From an uncultured Alistipes sp. (GTDB taxonomy: Bacteria; Bacteroidota; Bacteroidia; Bacteroidales; Rikenellaceae), in assembly GCF_910580175.1 (NCBI RefSeq), contig NZ_CAJTXD010000001.1, positions 186,001 through 250,000 on the forward strand: a stretch of 64,000 nt of DNA, written 5' to 3'. The notes under the pieces are model-generated. The model did not search any database, was not told where the DNA came from, and saw nothing but the letters and a program-made list of their open reading frames with translations. The translations under genes and the position numbers were made by a program. This document shows, piece after piece, positions 16,998 to 24,949 of this stretch (positions are counted from its first letter, which is position 1; each line of letters begins with the position of its first letter).

Positions 16998-17019
16998 TTT
17001 TCCGAATCTCTTTTAACGG

Positions 17020-17640
17020 TTAGAACTGAATACCCGAGAAAATCATGAACGCGATGCCCATCAAACCCGTGATGATGAAAGCGATACCGGGGCCTTTCAG
17101 CGCGGCAGGAATGTGCGAATAGGTGGTCTTCTCGCGAATGGCAGCCATCATGACGATCGCCAGCCACCAACCCAGGCCGGAACCCAGACCGTAGACGATC
17201 GACTGCCATACGGAAGTCAGCTGCATGGCGTCGACTTTCTGCTGCATGAAAAGCGAGCCGCCCATGATGGCGCAGTTCACGGCGATCAGCGGCAGGAAGA
17301 TGCCCAGCTGGCTGTATAGCGTCGGCGAAAACTTCTCGACGATCATCTCCACGAGCTGCACGAAAGCGGCGATGGTGGCGATGAAGACGATGAACGACAG
17401 GAAACTGAGGTTCACATCGGAAAGTCCGGCCCAGGCGAGCGCCTGGGGTTTCAGTACGAACTGATACAAAAGATAGTTCAGGGGCACGGTCATGACCATC
17501 ACGAACGTGACGGCGGCACCCAGTCCGAGGGCCGTCTTGACGCTCTTCGACACGGCGATGTAGGAACACATGCCGAAGAAGAAAGCGAAGACCATGTTGT
17601 CGATGAAGATCGACCGGATAAATATGTTCAACATTTCCAT
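17020..17640 (-). CDS. nqrE: Na+-NQR subunit E
   Basis: A 206-residue integral membrane subunit with six helices (MLNIFIRSIFIDNMVFAFFFGMC at the N-terminus). It is homologous to NqrD with inverted topology and to RnfA. NqrD and NqrE face each other and bind an intramembrane iron-sulfur centre through conserved cysteines; the FFFGMC and AVNCAIMGGS segments supply candidates. Length is normal. It sits 11 bp after nqrD and 22 bp before nqrF in the conserved operon order. Confidence 0.97.
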   Translation of the reverse strand: MEMLNIFIRSIFIDNMVFAFFFGMCSYIAVSKSVKTALGLGAAVTFVMVMTVPLNYLLYQFVLKPQALAWAGLSDVNLSFLSFIVFIATIAAFVQLVEMIVEKFSPTLYSQLGIFLPLIAVNCAIMGGSLFMQQKVDAMQLTSVWQSIVYGLGSGLGWWLAIVMMAAIREKTTYSHIPAALKGPGIAFIITGLMGIAFMIFSGIQF

Positions 17641-17651
17641 ATGCTATCCTC

Positions 17652-18281
17652 CTATTTTTCTTGTAAGTCCTTGTTGCGCGAACGATGCACCCAGATGATG
17701 CAGCCCACGATGATGAGCGCCATAGGCGGGAAGAGCATCAGACCGCAGTTGGAATAGAAACCGCCCTCGGCGATGTACCAACTTTCGGGCACCACGCGGT
17801 AACCCAGCAGGCTGCCCGACCCGAGCAACTCGCGGAAGAATGCCACCACGACGAGGATCAGACCGTAGCCCAGTCCGTTGCCGATGCCGTCGAGCAGCGC
17901 CGGCCAGGGCTTGTTGGCCAAAGCGAACGCCTCGATGCGTCCCATGACGATGCAGTTCGTAATAATAAGACCTACATACACCGACAGCTGCTTCGACACT
18001 TCATATACATAGGCTTTCAGCACCTGATCCACAAGGATTACCAGCGCAGCGATGACCACCAGCTGGACGATGATGCGGATGCGGGCCGGCACGCCGTTGC
18101 GCAACAGTGACATGACAAGGTTCGCAAACGCCGTGACGACGGTTACCGACAAGGCCATGACGATGGCGGGCTTGAGCTGCACCGTGACGGCCAGGGCCGA
18201 ACAGATGCCCAATATCTGCACGATTACCGGGTTGTTCGCCGAGAACGGCCCCGTCAGATATTTGAAATTCTTGCTACTCAT
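17652..18281 (-). CDS. nqrD: Na+-NQR subunit D
   Basis: A 209-residue membrane subunit with six helices, related to RnfE. ALAVTVQL follows the first helix with its GIC motif, and LIITNCIVMGR carries the second conserved cysteine; both are candidate ligands of the iron-sulfur centre shared with NqrE. The start MSSKNFKYL at 18281 overlaps the end of nqrC by 8 bp, the usual translational coupling in this operon. The longer frame to 18353 is rejected because it would lie inside nqrC. Confidence 0.96.
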   Translation of the reverse strand: MSSKNFKYLTGPFSANNPVIVQILGICSALAVTVQLKPAIVMALSVTVVTAFANLVMSLLRNGVPARIRIIVQLVVIAALVILVDQVLKAYVYEVSKQLSVYVGLIITNCIVMGRIEAFALANKPWPALLDGIGNGLGYGLILVVVAFFRELLGSGSLLGYRVVPESWYIAEGGFYSNCGLMLFPPMALIIVGCIIWVHRSRNKDLQEK

Positions 18282-19014
18282 GGTTCTCCACATTTTCTTC
18301 GTTAGACATTTCGTCCTGGCCCGCAGCTTCGGGCCCCGTCTGCGCGGCAGCACGGCGCGCCTCCAGCAGCGGCAGATAATGGCCGATGCTGGTGCGGAGC
18401 ATGGCCGTCACGCCGTCGGAGGTCTTCGTACCTCCGGTAATGGCGTCGACCTCGTGGGCCGTATCCTTGGCACCGCCCTTGCGGAGCGACACGGAGACGA
18501 ATTCATCGCCCTCGAAAATCGTCTTGCCGACGAAGTTCGACTGGTACTTCTCCGTAGCGATCTCGGCACCCAGACCCGGAGTCTCGCCCTTGTGGGCCAT
18601 GACGATGCCCGCCACGGTGTTCATGTCGTTCTCCAACGCCACATATCCCCAGATCGGGCCCCACAGTCCCGAGCCGGTCACAGGAATGACCACGCGGCCG
18701 TCTCCGGCCTCGAAGATCGGGAAGCGGCCCGCATCGAAAGACCCCTGCAAGTCGTTGAGCATGGCGAAGACATCGCCGCCCTCGACCGTTCGGCCTTCGA
18801 CATCCAGCACGCGCGCTTCGATGAACTCGTCGTAATCCCGGTCGGTAGCCGAGAGCGACGCCAGGATCGACTGTTTCTTCTCGTTCAGCTCGTTGGCATA
18901 CTGGCGCTTCTGCAATGAAAGCGCAGCTACGGCCAACAACAGCGCCACCACCACGACCATTACCGTCGAGTAGACGACGATATATACGTTACTGTTCGTA
19001 TTGAATTTTTTCAT
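18274..19014 (-). CDS. nqrC: Na+-NQR subunit C (FMN-carrying)
   Basis: A 246-residue subunit with one N-terminal helix (about residues 10-33) and a periplasmic FMN-binding domain. The flavinylation site normally reads SGAT; here it is DAITGGTKTSDG (residues 190-201), with T196 the likely attachment residue for FMN placed by ApbE. WGYVAL and GETPGLGAEI are further family motifs. The C-terminal tail (about 222-246) is Ala/Glu/Asn-rich and probably disordered. Start MKKFNTNSN at 19014 is 13 bp after nqrB. The GG in place of GA is the one deviation worth noting. Confidence 0.95.
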   Translation of the reverse strand: MKKFNTNSNVYIVVYSTVMVVVVALLLAVAALSLQKRQYANELNEKKQSILASLSATDRDYDEFIEARVLDVEGRTVEGGDVFAMLNDLQGSFDAGRFPIFEAGDGRVVIPVTGSGLWGPIWGYVALENDMNTVAGIVMAHKGETPGLGAEIATEKYQSNFVGKTIFEGDEFVSVSLRKGGAKDTAHEVDAITGGTKTSDGVTAMLRTSIGHYLPLLEARRAAAQTGPEAAGQDEMSNEENVENHE

Positions 19015-19027
19015 GGTTGCGTCCTCC

Positions 19028-20173
19028 CTATTTTGCCAGTTTAACACGTTTGTTGCGGCGTCGGATGTTGGCCTCGACCACATAGTAGTCGACCAACGGG
19101 GCCAACGCATTCATAAAGAGGATCGAAAGCATCATACCCTCAGGATAGGCAGGATTGACCACGCGAATCAGCACGGCCAGCGCGCCCGTCATGAAGCCGA
19201 CGATGTACTTGCCCGTGTCGGTCTGGGCCGAAGTCACGGGGTCGGTAGCCATGAACACGGCACCGAACGCGAAGCCGCCGACAATCAGATGCCACCAGGC
19301 CGGATAAGCTGTGACACCCGTCCACTGGAACAGATAGCCCATCGCCAGACCGCCGACGAACACGGAAACCATCGTGCGCCACGAAGCGATGCCCGTGAAG
19401 AGCAGCACGGCTGCACCCAAGAGGATCGCCACCGTCGAAGTCTCGCCGATGCAGCCCGGAATGAATCCGAGGAAAGCATCGAGAGCCGAATAGCCCAGCG
19501 TGCCGTCGACGGCCATGTGCTCCAGCGGCGTAGCGCCCGAGAACCCATCGACAACGCCCTCGCCCGACCCGAGGCCGGCGATCCACACCTCGGCGCCCGA
19601 GATGAAAGGCGTATAGGCGAAGAAGACGAACGCACGCGCCAGCAAGGCGGGATTGAAGACGTTCATGCCCGTGCCGCCGAAGACCTCCTTGCCGAAGACC
19701 ACGGAGAAGGCCGTGGCGACGGCGACCATCCACAATGGAATGTCGACCGGCATGATCATCGGAATCAGCAGGCCGGTAACGAGAAAGCCCTCGTTGACCT
19801 CGTGGCCGCGCACCTGCGCGAATCCGAATTCGATGGCCAGACCCACAACATAGGAAACGACGATCAGGGGCAGCACTTTCAGAAAACCGAACCACAACGA
19901 GGGCCAGAACTCGGGTGCGACGCCCAGCGAAAGGAAATGCTGGTAACCGGTGTTGTAGAAGCCGAACAGCAGCGCGGGCAGCAGCGCCGCGACCACGACG
20001 ATCATCGTACGTTTCATGTCGTTGCAATCACGGATGTGGGCGCCCTTCGAAGTGGTGGTGTTCGGCACGAAGAGGAATGTTTCGAACGCATCGAACGTCG
20101 AGGCCAAGAAGCCGAACTTGCCGCCCTCGGAGAAGGCGGGCTTGAGGTTGTCAACTATTTTACGCAGTCCCAT
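19028..20173 (-). CDS. nqrB: Na+-NQR subunit B
   Basis: A 381-residue membrane subunit of the RnfD/NqrB family with about ten helices. The covalent FMN site is FSGATPLEHM, with T215 as the flavinylated residue. NqrB also binds riboflavin and carries the main Na+ path and the quinone site near its N-terminus (GAHIRDCNDMKR). Length is slightly below that of Vibrio NqrB (about 410) because the N-terminal extension is shorter. It is 2 bp after nqrA, so the two are translationally linked. Confidence 0.97.
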   Translation of the reverse strand: MGLRKIVDNLKPAFSEGGKFGFLASTFDAFETFLFVPNTTTSKGAHIRDCNDMKRTMIVVVAALLPALLFGFYNTGYQHFLSLGVAPEFWPSLWFGFLKVLPLIVVSYVVGLAIEFGFAQVRGHEVNEGFLVTGLLIPMIMPVDIPLWMVAVATAFSVVFGKEVFGGTGMNVFNPALLARAFVFFAYTPFISGAEVWIAGLGSGEGVVDGFSGATPLEHMAVDGTLGYSALDAFLGFIPGCIGETSTVAILLGAAVLLFTGIASWRTMVSVFVGGLAMGYLFQWTGVTAYPAWWHLIVGGFAFGAVFMATDPVTSAQTDTGKYIVGFMTGALAVLIRVVNPAYPEGMMLSILFMNALAPLVDYYVVEANIRRRNKRVKLAK

Positions 20174-20175
20174 CG

Positions 20176-21531
20176 TTATGCCTCCTTAATCATTAAGTTA
20201 ATACCGTCGCGGATGATCTGCTGGATCTCGATCTTCGAGGGATCGACGAACTCGCACAACGCGAAGTCCTCCTCGACCACTTCGTAGATTCCGAGGTTCT
20301 CCATCTTGTCGATGTCGCCCGCCAGGCAGGCTTTCAGCAGATACATCGGATAAATATCCATAGGCAGATACTGTTCGTAGAGACCCGTTACCACAAACGG
20401 ACGTTCGCCGCCGTTCATGTTGGTGTCAAGTTTGTAGGCTTTCTTCGGGCAGAGCCACGAGAAATAGGCGCGCGACACGGAGAATTTCTTGAACCGCGGC
20501 ATCGCCCAGCCCAGCAGCTCATATTTATCGCCCTCGGGGATCACGGTCAGCTGGTTGGCATAGTAGCCCAGGAAGCCGTCCATTGCGGTTTTGGTGCCCG
20601 TGAGCACGTTGCCCGAGATGATGCGGACGCTGTCGCCCGCTTGCTGTTTCTTGATGTTGCCGCCCAGGATCGAATCGACGCAGGCACCGGCGATCGTACG
20701 CACGTAAGCCGGCTTCTCGACCTCGGAACCCGTCACGGCGATGGTGCGGGTCATGTCGACGCGGCCCGTGTTGAACAGCCGTCCGATGATGGCCAGATCC
20801 TGGATGTTGACCGTCCAGACCGTCTCGCCCTTGTTGACGGGATCGATATGATGGATCTGCACGCCGACGTTGCCCACGGGGTGCTTGCCCGCGAACGTGT
20901 GCAACTCGACGCCGGTCAGCGACGGCATGTCGCCCTCGGCCTTGGCACGCACCGAAAGATGCACCTTGCCCCCGGAGAGCTTGCGCAACACCTCGATTCC
21001 GGTCTGCAAATTGTTCTTCTCGCCCTGCAACGCGAAGTTGTAGTCGGGAGCCAGCGGCGCCGAATCGAACGCCGTGACGAAGATCGCCTTCGGCGTTGCG
21101 GAGGGATCGGCGATGATCCCGTAGGGACGCTGCATGAACATCGGCCAAAGACCGCTGCGCAGCAGCAGCCCGACAATCTCCTCGCGCGAAGCCGTCGCCA
21201 GGTCGGGACGTGCGAACTCCTCGTACTGCTGCTCGGCATCGGGCACGACCGTCACGGAAAGCACCTTGCGCTTCTCGCCGCGATTGACGGCGGCCACCTC
21301 GCCGCTGACCGGCGACGTGAAGAGCACGCGCTCGTCGTTCTTGTTGAAAAACAACGGCGTGCCGGCTTTTACCCGCTCGCCTGCCTTGACCAGCAATTTG
21401 GGGGTTACCCCCTCGAAATCGAGAGGCGAAACCGCATACGCCGCCGCCAGCGGCGCATCGGAAAGATGGAGCTGAGGCTTCCCCTGAAGATTGATGTCGA
21501 GACCCTTGCGTAGTGTAATGATTTTCGACAT
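20176..21531 (-). CDS. nqrA: Na+-NQR subunit A
   Basis: The first gene of the Na+-NQR operon; a 451-residue cytoplasmic subunit associated with quinone binding and related to RnfC. It begins MSKIITLRKGLDINLQGKPQ, with the conserved KGLD motif. Later landmarks are DPVNKGETVW and RTIAVTGSEV, then the C-terminal YPMYLLKACLAGDIDKMENLGIYE, all typical of NqrA. The cysteines that hold 4Fe-4S clusters in RnfC are not present, as expected for NqrA. A TACTTTCG -7 element lies 77 bp upstream. Confidence 0.97.
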   Translation of the reverse strand: MSKIITLRKGLDINLQGKPQLHLSDAPLAAAYAVSPLDFEGVTPKLLVKAGERVKAGTPLFFNKNDERVLFTSPVSGEVAAVNRGEKRKVLSVTVVPDAEQQYEEFARPDLATASREEIVGLLLRSGLWPMFMQRPYGIIADPSATPKAIFVTAFDSAPLAPDYNFALQGEKNNLQTGIEVLRKLSGGKVHLSVRAKAEGDMPSLTGVELHTFAGKHPVGNVGVQIHHIDPVNKGETVWTVNIQDLAIIGRLFNTGRVDMTRTIAVTGSEVEKPAYVRTIAGACVDSILGGNIKKQQAGDSVRIISGNVLTGTKTAMDGFLGYYANQLTVIPEGDKYELLGWAMPRFKKFSVSRAYFSWLCPKKAYKLDTNMNGGERPFVVTGLYEQYLPMDIYPMYLLKACLAGDIDKMENLGIYEVVEEDFALCEFVDPSKIEIQQIIRDGINLMIKEA

Positions 21532-21607
21532 GATTATAAATAGGTTTGTATGAATGATTTCGAACGATCCGGATCAGCTGTTAGCAAACTAACAATCTAA
21601 TCGCGTG

Positions 21608-21615
21608 CGAAAGTA
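21608..21615 (-). promoter_or_regulatory. -7 element of the nqr operon
   Basis: TACTTTCG on the minus strand, a one-base mismatch to TAnnTTTG, 77 bp before the nqrA ATG. No clear -33 partner is seen at the expected distance, so the exact promoter is tentative. Confidence 0.4.
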
Positions 21616-21653
21616 CGAATTTTTTCCGGAAAAACCGTATGCGCTGCCCAATA

Positions 21654-21686
21654 TTTCCTAAATATCCTTAAAAATTTATACATTTG
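21654..21686 (+). promoter_or_regulatory. promoter of tatD-tcdA
   Basis: TACATTTG (21679-21686), with TTTC (21654-21657) 21 bp upstream. It lies 29 bp before the tatD ATG and diverges from the nqr promoter. Confidence 0.55.
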
Positions 21687-21715
21687 CGCCGCTGCCATTG
21701 CACGCCGCCCCGAAA

Positions 21716-22342
21716 ATGCCCATTCCTTTCGTCAACATACACACCCACCGCCCCACCGGCTGCGGCATCGAACTGCGCACCGCGGGCATCCATCCGTGGG
21801 ACGCAGGGCAGCGGCCCCTGGACGAAGCGCTGGCCCGCCTGGAAGCTGAATTGGCACAAGGCGCCGCACAAGGCGCCGCACAAGCCGTAGGCGAAATCGG
21901 ATTGGACTTCGCACGGGCCGACAGCCCGCAACTCCGCGACGCACAGACCGCTTTGTTCCGCGCCCAGCTCGCCGTGGCCTGCGAACGGCGCCTGCCTGTC
22001 GTGCTTCACTGCGTGCGGGCTTTCGAGGAGACGATGCGCATGCTGCGCGAGCAGGAACCGCGGGCCGTGATCTTCCACGGGTTCATCGGCTCGCCGGAGC
22101 AAGCGCGCCGGGCGCTGGAGCGGGGTTACAGCCTCTCGTTCGGCGAACGGACATTCTGCTCGCCACGCACCGTCGAAGCACTGAAAACTACGCCGCTGTC
22201 GCAACTTTTTCTCGAAACCGACGACAGCGAAACACCGATTAAAACGATTTATATGCACACGTCCGATCTTTTAGCAATCGGCATCGACTGCCTGAAACGT
22301 GCGACTCTCGAAAACTACGAACGAATCTTCATCCATGAATAA
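21716..22342 (+). CDS. TatD-family metal-dependent hydrolase
   Basis: A 208-residue protein of the TatD amidohydrolase family (Mg2+-dependent nucleases and related hydrolases). Visible metal-site motifs are NIHTH (residues 7-11), the glutamate in AVGEIGLDF, VVLHCV, FHGF and the ETDDSE aspartate/glutamate cluster. It is shorter than usual (about 260) because several loops are trimmed. A 12-bp tandem duplication encodes GAAQGAAQA. The start at 21716 gives MPIPFVNIHTH; the ATG 18 bp upstream is possible. It overlaps tcdA by 8 bp, so the two are co-transcribed and probably coupled. Confidence 0.85.
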   Translation: MPIPFVNIHTHRPTGCGIELRTAGIHPWDAGQRPLDEALARLEAELAQGAAQGAAQAVGEIGLDFARADSPQLRDAQTALFRAQLAVACERRLPVVLHCVRAFEETMRMLREQEPRAVIFHGFIGSPEQARRALERGYSLSFGERTFCSPRTVEALKTTPLSQLFLETDDSETPIKTIYMHTSDLLAIGIDCLKRATLENYERIFIHE

Positions 22343-23063
22343 TAACTGGCTGGAACGCACCGCCCTGCTGCTGGGCGACGAGAAACTCGACCTGCTGCGC
22401 CGCGCCCACGTGCTGGTGGTCGGGCTGGGCGGCGTAGGCGCCTATGCAGCGGAGATGATCGCCCGCGCGGGCGTGGGCCGCATGACCATAGCCGATGCCG
22501 ACACGGTGGCGGAGACGAACATCAACCGCCAGCTCGTCGCCCTGCATTCGACCGTAGGCCGTCCCAAGGCCGAGGTGCTGGCCGAGCGGCTGCGCGACAT
22601 CGATCCTGCGATCGAACTTACGGTCGTCAACCGCTACATCAAGGACGAGACGACCTACGAACTGCTGGATGCGGCCCGCTACGACTATGTTGTCGACGCC
22701 ATCGACACCCTCTCGCCCAAGCTGGCGCTCATCCTTGCGGCGCTCGAACGGCATCTTCCGCTCGTCAGCTCGATGGGCGCCGGGGCCAAGACCGACCCCA
22801 CGCAGCTCGAAATCGCCGACATATCGAAGACCCACCACTGCCCGCTGGCCCACATGCTGCGCAAGCGGCTCCACAAGGCGGGCGTCCGCCGCGGCTTCCA
22901 TGCCGTCTTCTCGCCCGAGCCGATGCGCGAGGGGGCGATGATCCTCTGCGAAGAGCAGAACAAGAAGTCGAACGTCGGCACGATCTCCTACCTGCCCGCC
23001 CTCTTCGGCATAGGCTGCGCCTCGGTCGTCGTCCGGGGATTGATCGGCGAAATGGACAAGTGA
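22335..23063 (+). CDS. tcdA: tRNA threonylcarbamoyladenosine dehydratase
   Basis: A 242-residue E1-like/ThiF-fold ATPase. The nucleotide-binding motif is GLGGVGAYAAEMIARAG, followed by D-x-D (ADADTV) and N-INRQ, then RPKAEVLAERLRDIDP. TcdA (CsdL) uses ATP to cyclise t6A at position 37 of ANN-decoding tRNAs to ct6A. Length and motif order match the family (about 240-270). It starts inside the tatD stop region (8-bp overlap). Confidence 0.9.
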   Translation: MNNNWLERTALLLGDEKLDLLRRAHVLVVGLGGVGAYAAEMIARAGVGRMTIADADTVAETNINRQLVALHSTVGRPKAEVLAERLRDIDPAIELTVVNRYIKDETTYELLDAARYDYVVDAIDTLSPKLALILAALERHLPLVSSMGAGAKTDPTQLEIADISKTHHCPLAHMLRKRLHKAGVRRGFHAVFSPEPMREGAMILCEEQNKKSNVGTISYLPALFGIGCASVVVRGLIGEMDK

Positions 23064-23250
23064 CTCCCCGCATTGCGGACGACGGCAGCAAGCATTCGAC
23101 TTTCTCGATGCCACCGACAGCCGACCATCCGCGCCCGGAAACCCCATCCGGGACAAGGACGCCTCCGGTTCGCATCTCCCATTCTTACCCATGTCGCGGC
23201 ACTCCCGACGGATCCTGTCGGATTTCCGCCCGACCCGAACGTCCCCGAAT

Positions 23251-23289
23251 GAACAAGCCCCGATCTCTTACCGAGATCGGGGCTTGTTC
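23251..23289. terminator. 17-bp perfect inverted repeat between tcdA and gpmI
   Basis: Arms 23251-23267 and 23273-23289 are perfectly complementary around a 5-nt loop (TTACC). It lies between convergent genes, so a bidirectional terminator is the natural reading, although there is no T-run on either side. Confidence 0.6.
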
Positions 23290-23310
23290 GCAGAACGCAA
23301 TGCCGCGGCG

Positions 23311-24837
23311 CTACTTGAACTCCACCAGACTCTTGCCAGTCATTCCGGCAGGCTGCGCCACGCCCATCAGTTCCAGCACGGTAGGTGCCACGTCGGCCAG
23401 AATGCCGTCGTGCACGGCCTTCACGCGGTCGGACACCACCACGATGGGCACCGGATTGAGCGAATGGGCCGTATTGGGCGTGCCGTCGGGATTCACAGCG
23501 TTGTCGGCATTGCCGTGGTCGGCGATCTGCACCACCTCGTAGCCGTTGCGCTTGGCGGCCTCGACGACCTTCTCCACACAGCTGTCGACCGCCTTGACGG
23601 CCTTGACGATGGCATCGTAGACACCCGTGTGGCCCACCATGTCGCCGTTGGCGAAGTTGAGACAGATGAAATCGAACTTCTGCTCATCGAGCGCCGCGAC
23701 CAGCTTGTCGGCCACCTCGGGCGCCGACATCTCGGGCTGCAAGTCGTAGGTCGCCACCTTGGGCGAAGCGACCAGAATGCGCTCCTCGCCCTCGAAAGTC
23801 TCCTCGCGGCCGCCGTTCAGGAAGAACGTGACGTGGGCATACTTTTCGGTCTCGGCGATGCGCAGCTGCTTGAGTCCCTGCTTCGACACCCACTCGCCGA
23901 TGGTATCGGGCACGTTCTCCTTATCGAAGAGAATGTGCAGCCCCGTGAACTTGGCGTCGTAAGGGGTCATGCAGCAATAGTAGAGCGGCAGGGTGTGCAT
24001 GCCGGCCTCGGGCATATCCTCCTGCGTCAGCACAACGGTAAGCTCCTTCGCGCGGTCGTTGCGGTAGTTGAAGAAGATTACCACGTCGTTGGGCCGGATC
24101 GTGCCCACGGGCTTGCCGTCGGCGTCGACCCGCACGATGGGCTTGATGAACTCGTCGGTCACGTCGGCGTCATAGGATTTCTGTACGGCGGCGGCCATGT
24201 CGGCAGCATGCTCGCCGATGCCGTCGACCAAGGCGTCGTAGGCGACCTTCACGCGCTCCCAACGCTTGTCGCGGTCCATGGCGTAATAACGGCCGACGAC
24301 CGTAGCGATCTTGCCCGTCGAAGCGGCCAGATGCTTCTCCAGCTGCTCGATGAAGCCCTTGCCGCTGCGCGGGTCGGTATCGCGGCCGTCCATGAAGCAA
24401 TGGACGAACGTATTGTCGATCTTGTACTCGGCGGCGATGTCGCACAACTTGAAAAGATGCTCCAGCGACGAGTGCACGCCCCCGTCGGACGTAAGACCCA
24501 TGAAGTGGATACCGACGCCGTTCTGCTTGGCGTACTCGAACGCGCGGACGACCTCGGAATTCTCCATGATCGAATTGTCGCGGCAAGCGCGGTTGATCTT
24601 TACCAAATCCTGGTAGACGACGCGGCCGGCGCCGATATTGAGGTGGCCGACCTCAGAGTTGCCCATCTGGCCGTCGGGCAGGCCGACGTTCTCGCCGTCG
24701 GTGCGCAGCTGCGCGTGGGGATATTTTTCGGTCATGGCCGAAATATAATCGGGATGAACGGTGGAAATGACATCCGCCTTGTCATGGCGGCCGTTGCCCC
24801 AGCCGTCGAGAATCATCAACAAAACTTTGTTTGCCAT
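23311..24837 (-). CDS. gpmI: 2,3-bisphosphoglycerate-independent phosphoglycerate mutase
   Basis: A 508-residue glycolytic enzyme that interconverts 3- and 2-phosphoglycerate with two Mn2+ ions and a phosphoserine intermediate. The start LLMILDGWGN is characteristic. The phosphatase-like domain ends with VVQIADHGNADN and the phosphotransferase domain carries HFMGLTSDGGVHS and HCFMDGRDTDPRS. Length is typical (about 510). It is 112 bp downstream of alaS on the same strand and may be partly co-transcribed with it. A long inverted repeat follows its stop codon. Confidence 0.97.
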   Translation of the reverse strand: MANKVLLMILDGWGNGRHDKADVISTVHPDYISAMTEKYPHAQLRTDGENVGLPDGQMGNSEVGHLNIGAGRVVYQDLVKINRACRDNSIMENSEVVRAFEYAKQNGVGIHFMGLTSDGGVHSSLEHLFKLCDIAAEYKIDNTFVHCFMDGRDTDPRSGKGFIEQLEKHLAASTGKIATVVGRYYAMDRDKRWERVKVAYDALVDGIGEHAADMAAAVQKSYDADVTDEFIKPIVRVDADGKPVGTIRPNDVVIFFNYRNDRAKELTVVLTQEDMPEAGMHTLPLYYCCMTPYDAKFTGLHILFDKENVPDTIGEWVSKQGLKQLRIAETEKYAHVTFFLNGGREETFEGEERILVASPKVATYDLQPEMSAPEVADKLVAALDEQKFDFICLNFANGDMVGHTGVYDAIVKAVKAVDSCVEKVVEAAKRNGYEVVQIADHGNADNAVNPDGTPNTAHSLNPVPIVVVSDRVKAVHDGILADVAPTVLELMGVAQPAGMTGKSLVEFK

Positions 24838-24949
24838 AGTCGTAATTTATTAATAGCCGATCCGTAAGATGCCATGCCGAACAATGCGGGAAATCGGCCG
24901 AAAAACCGGATTCTTCACTGCGTTGGGAATGACAATACGATAACGTTGT

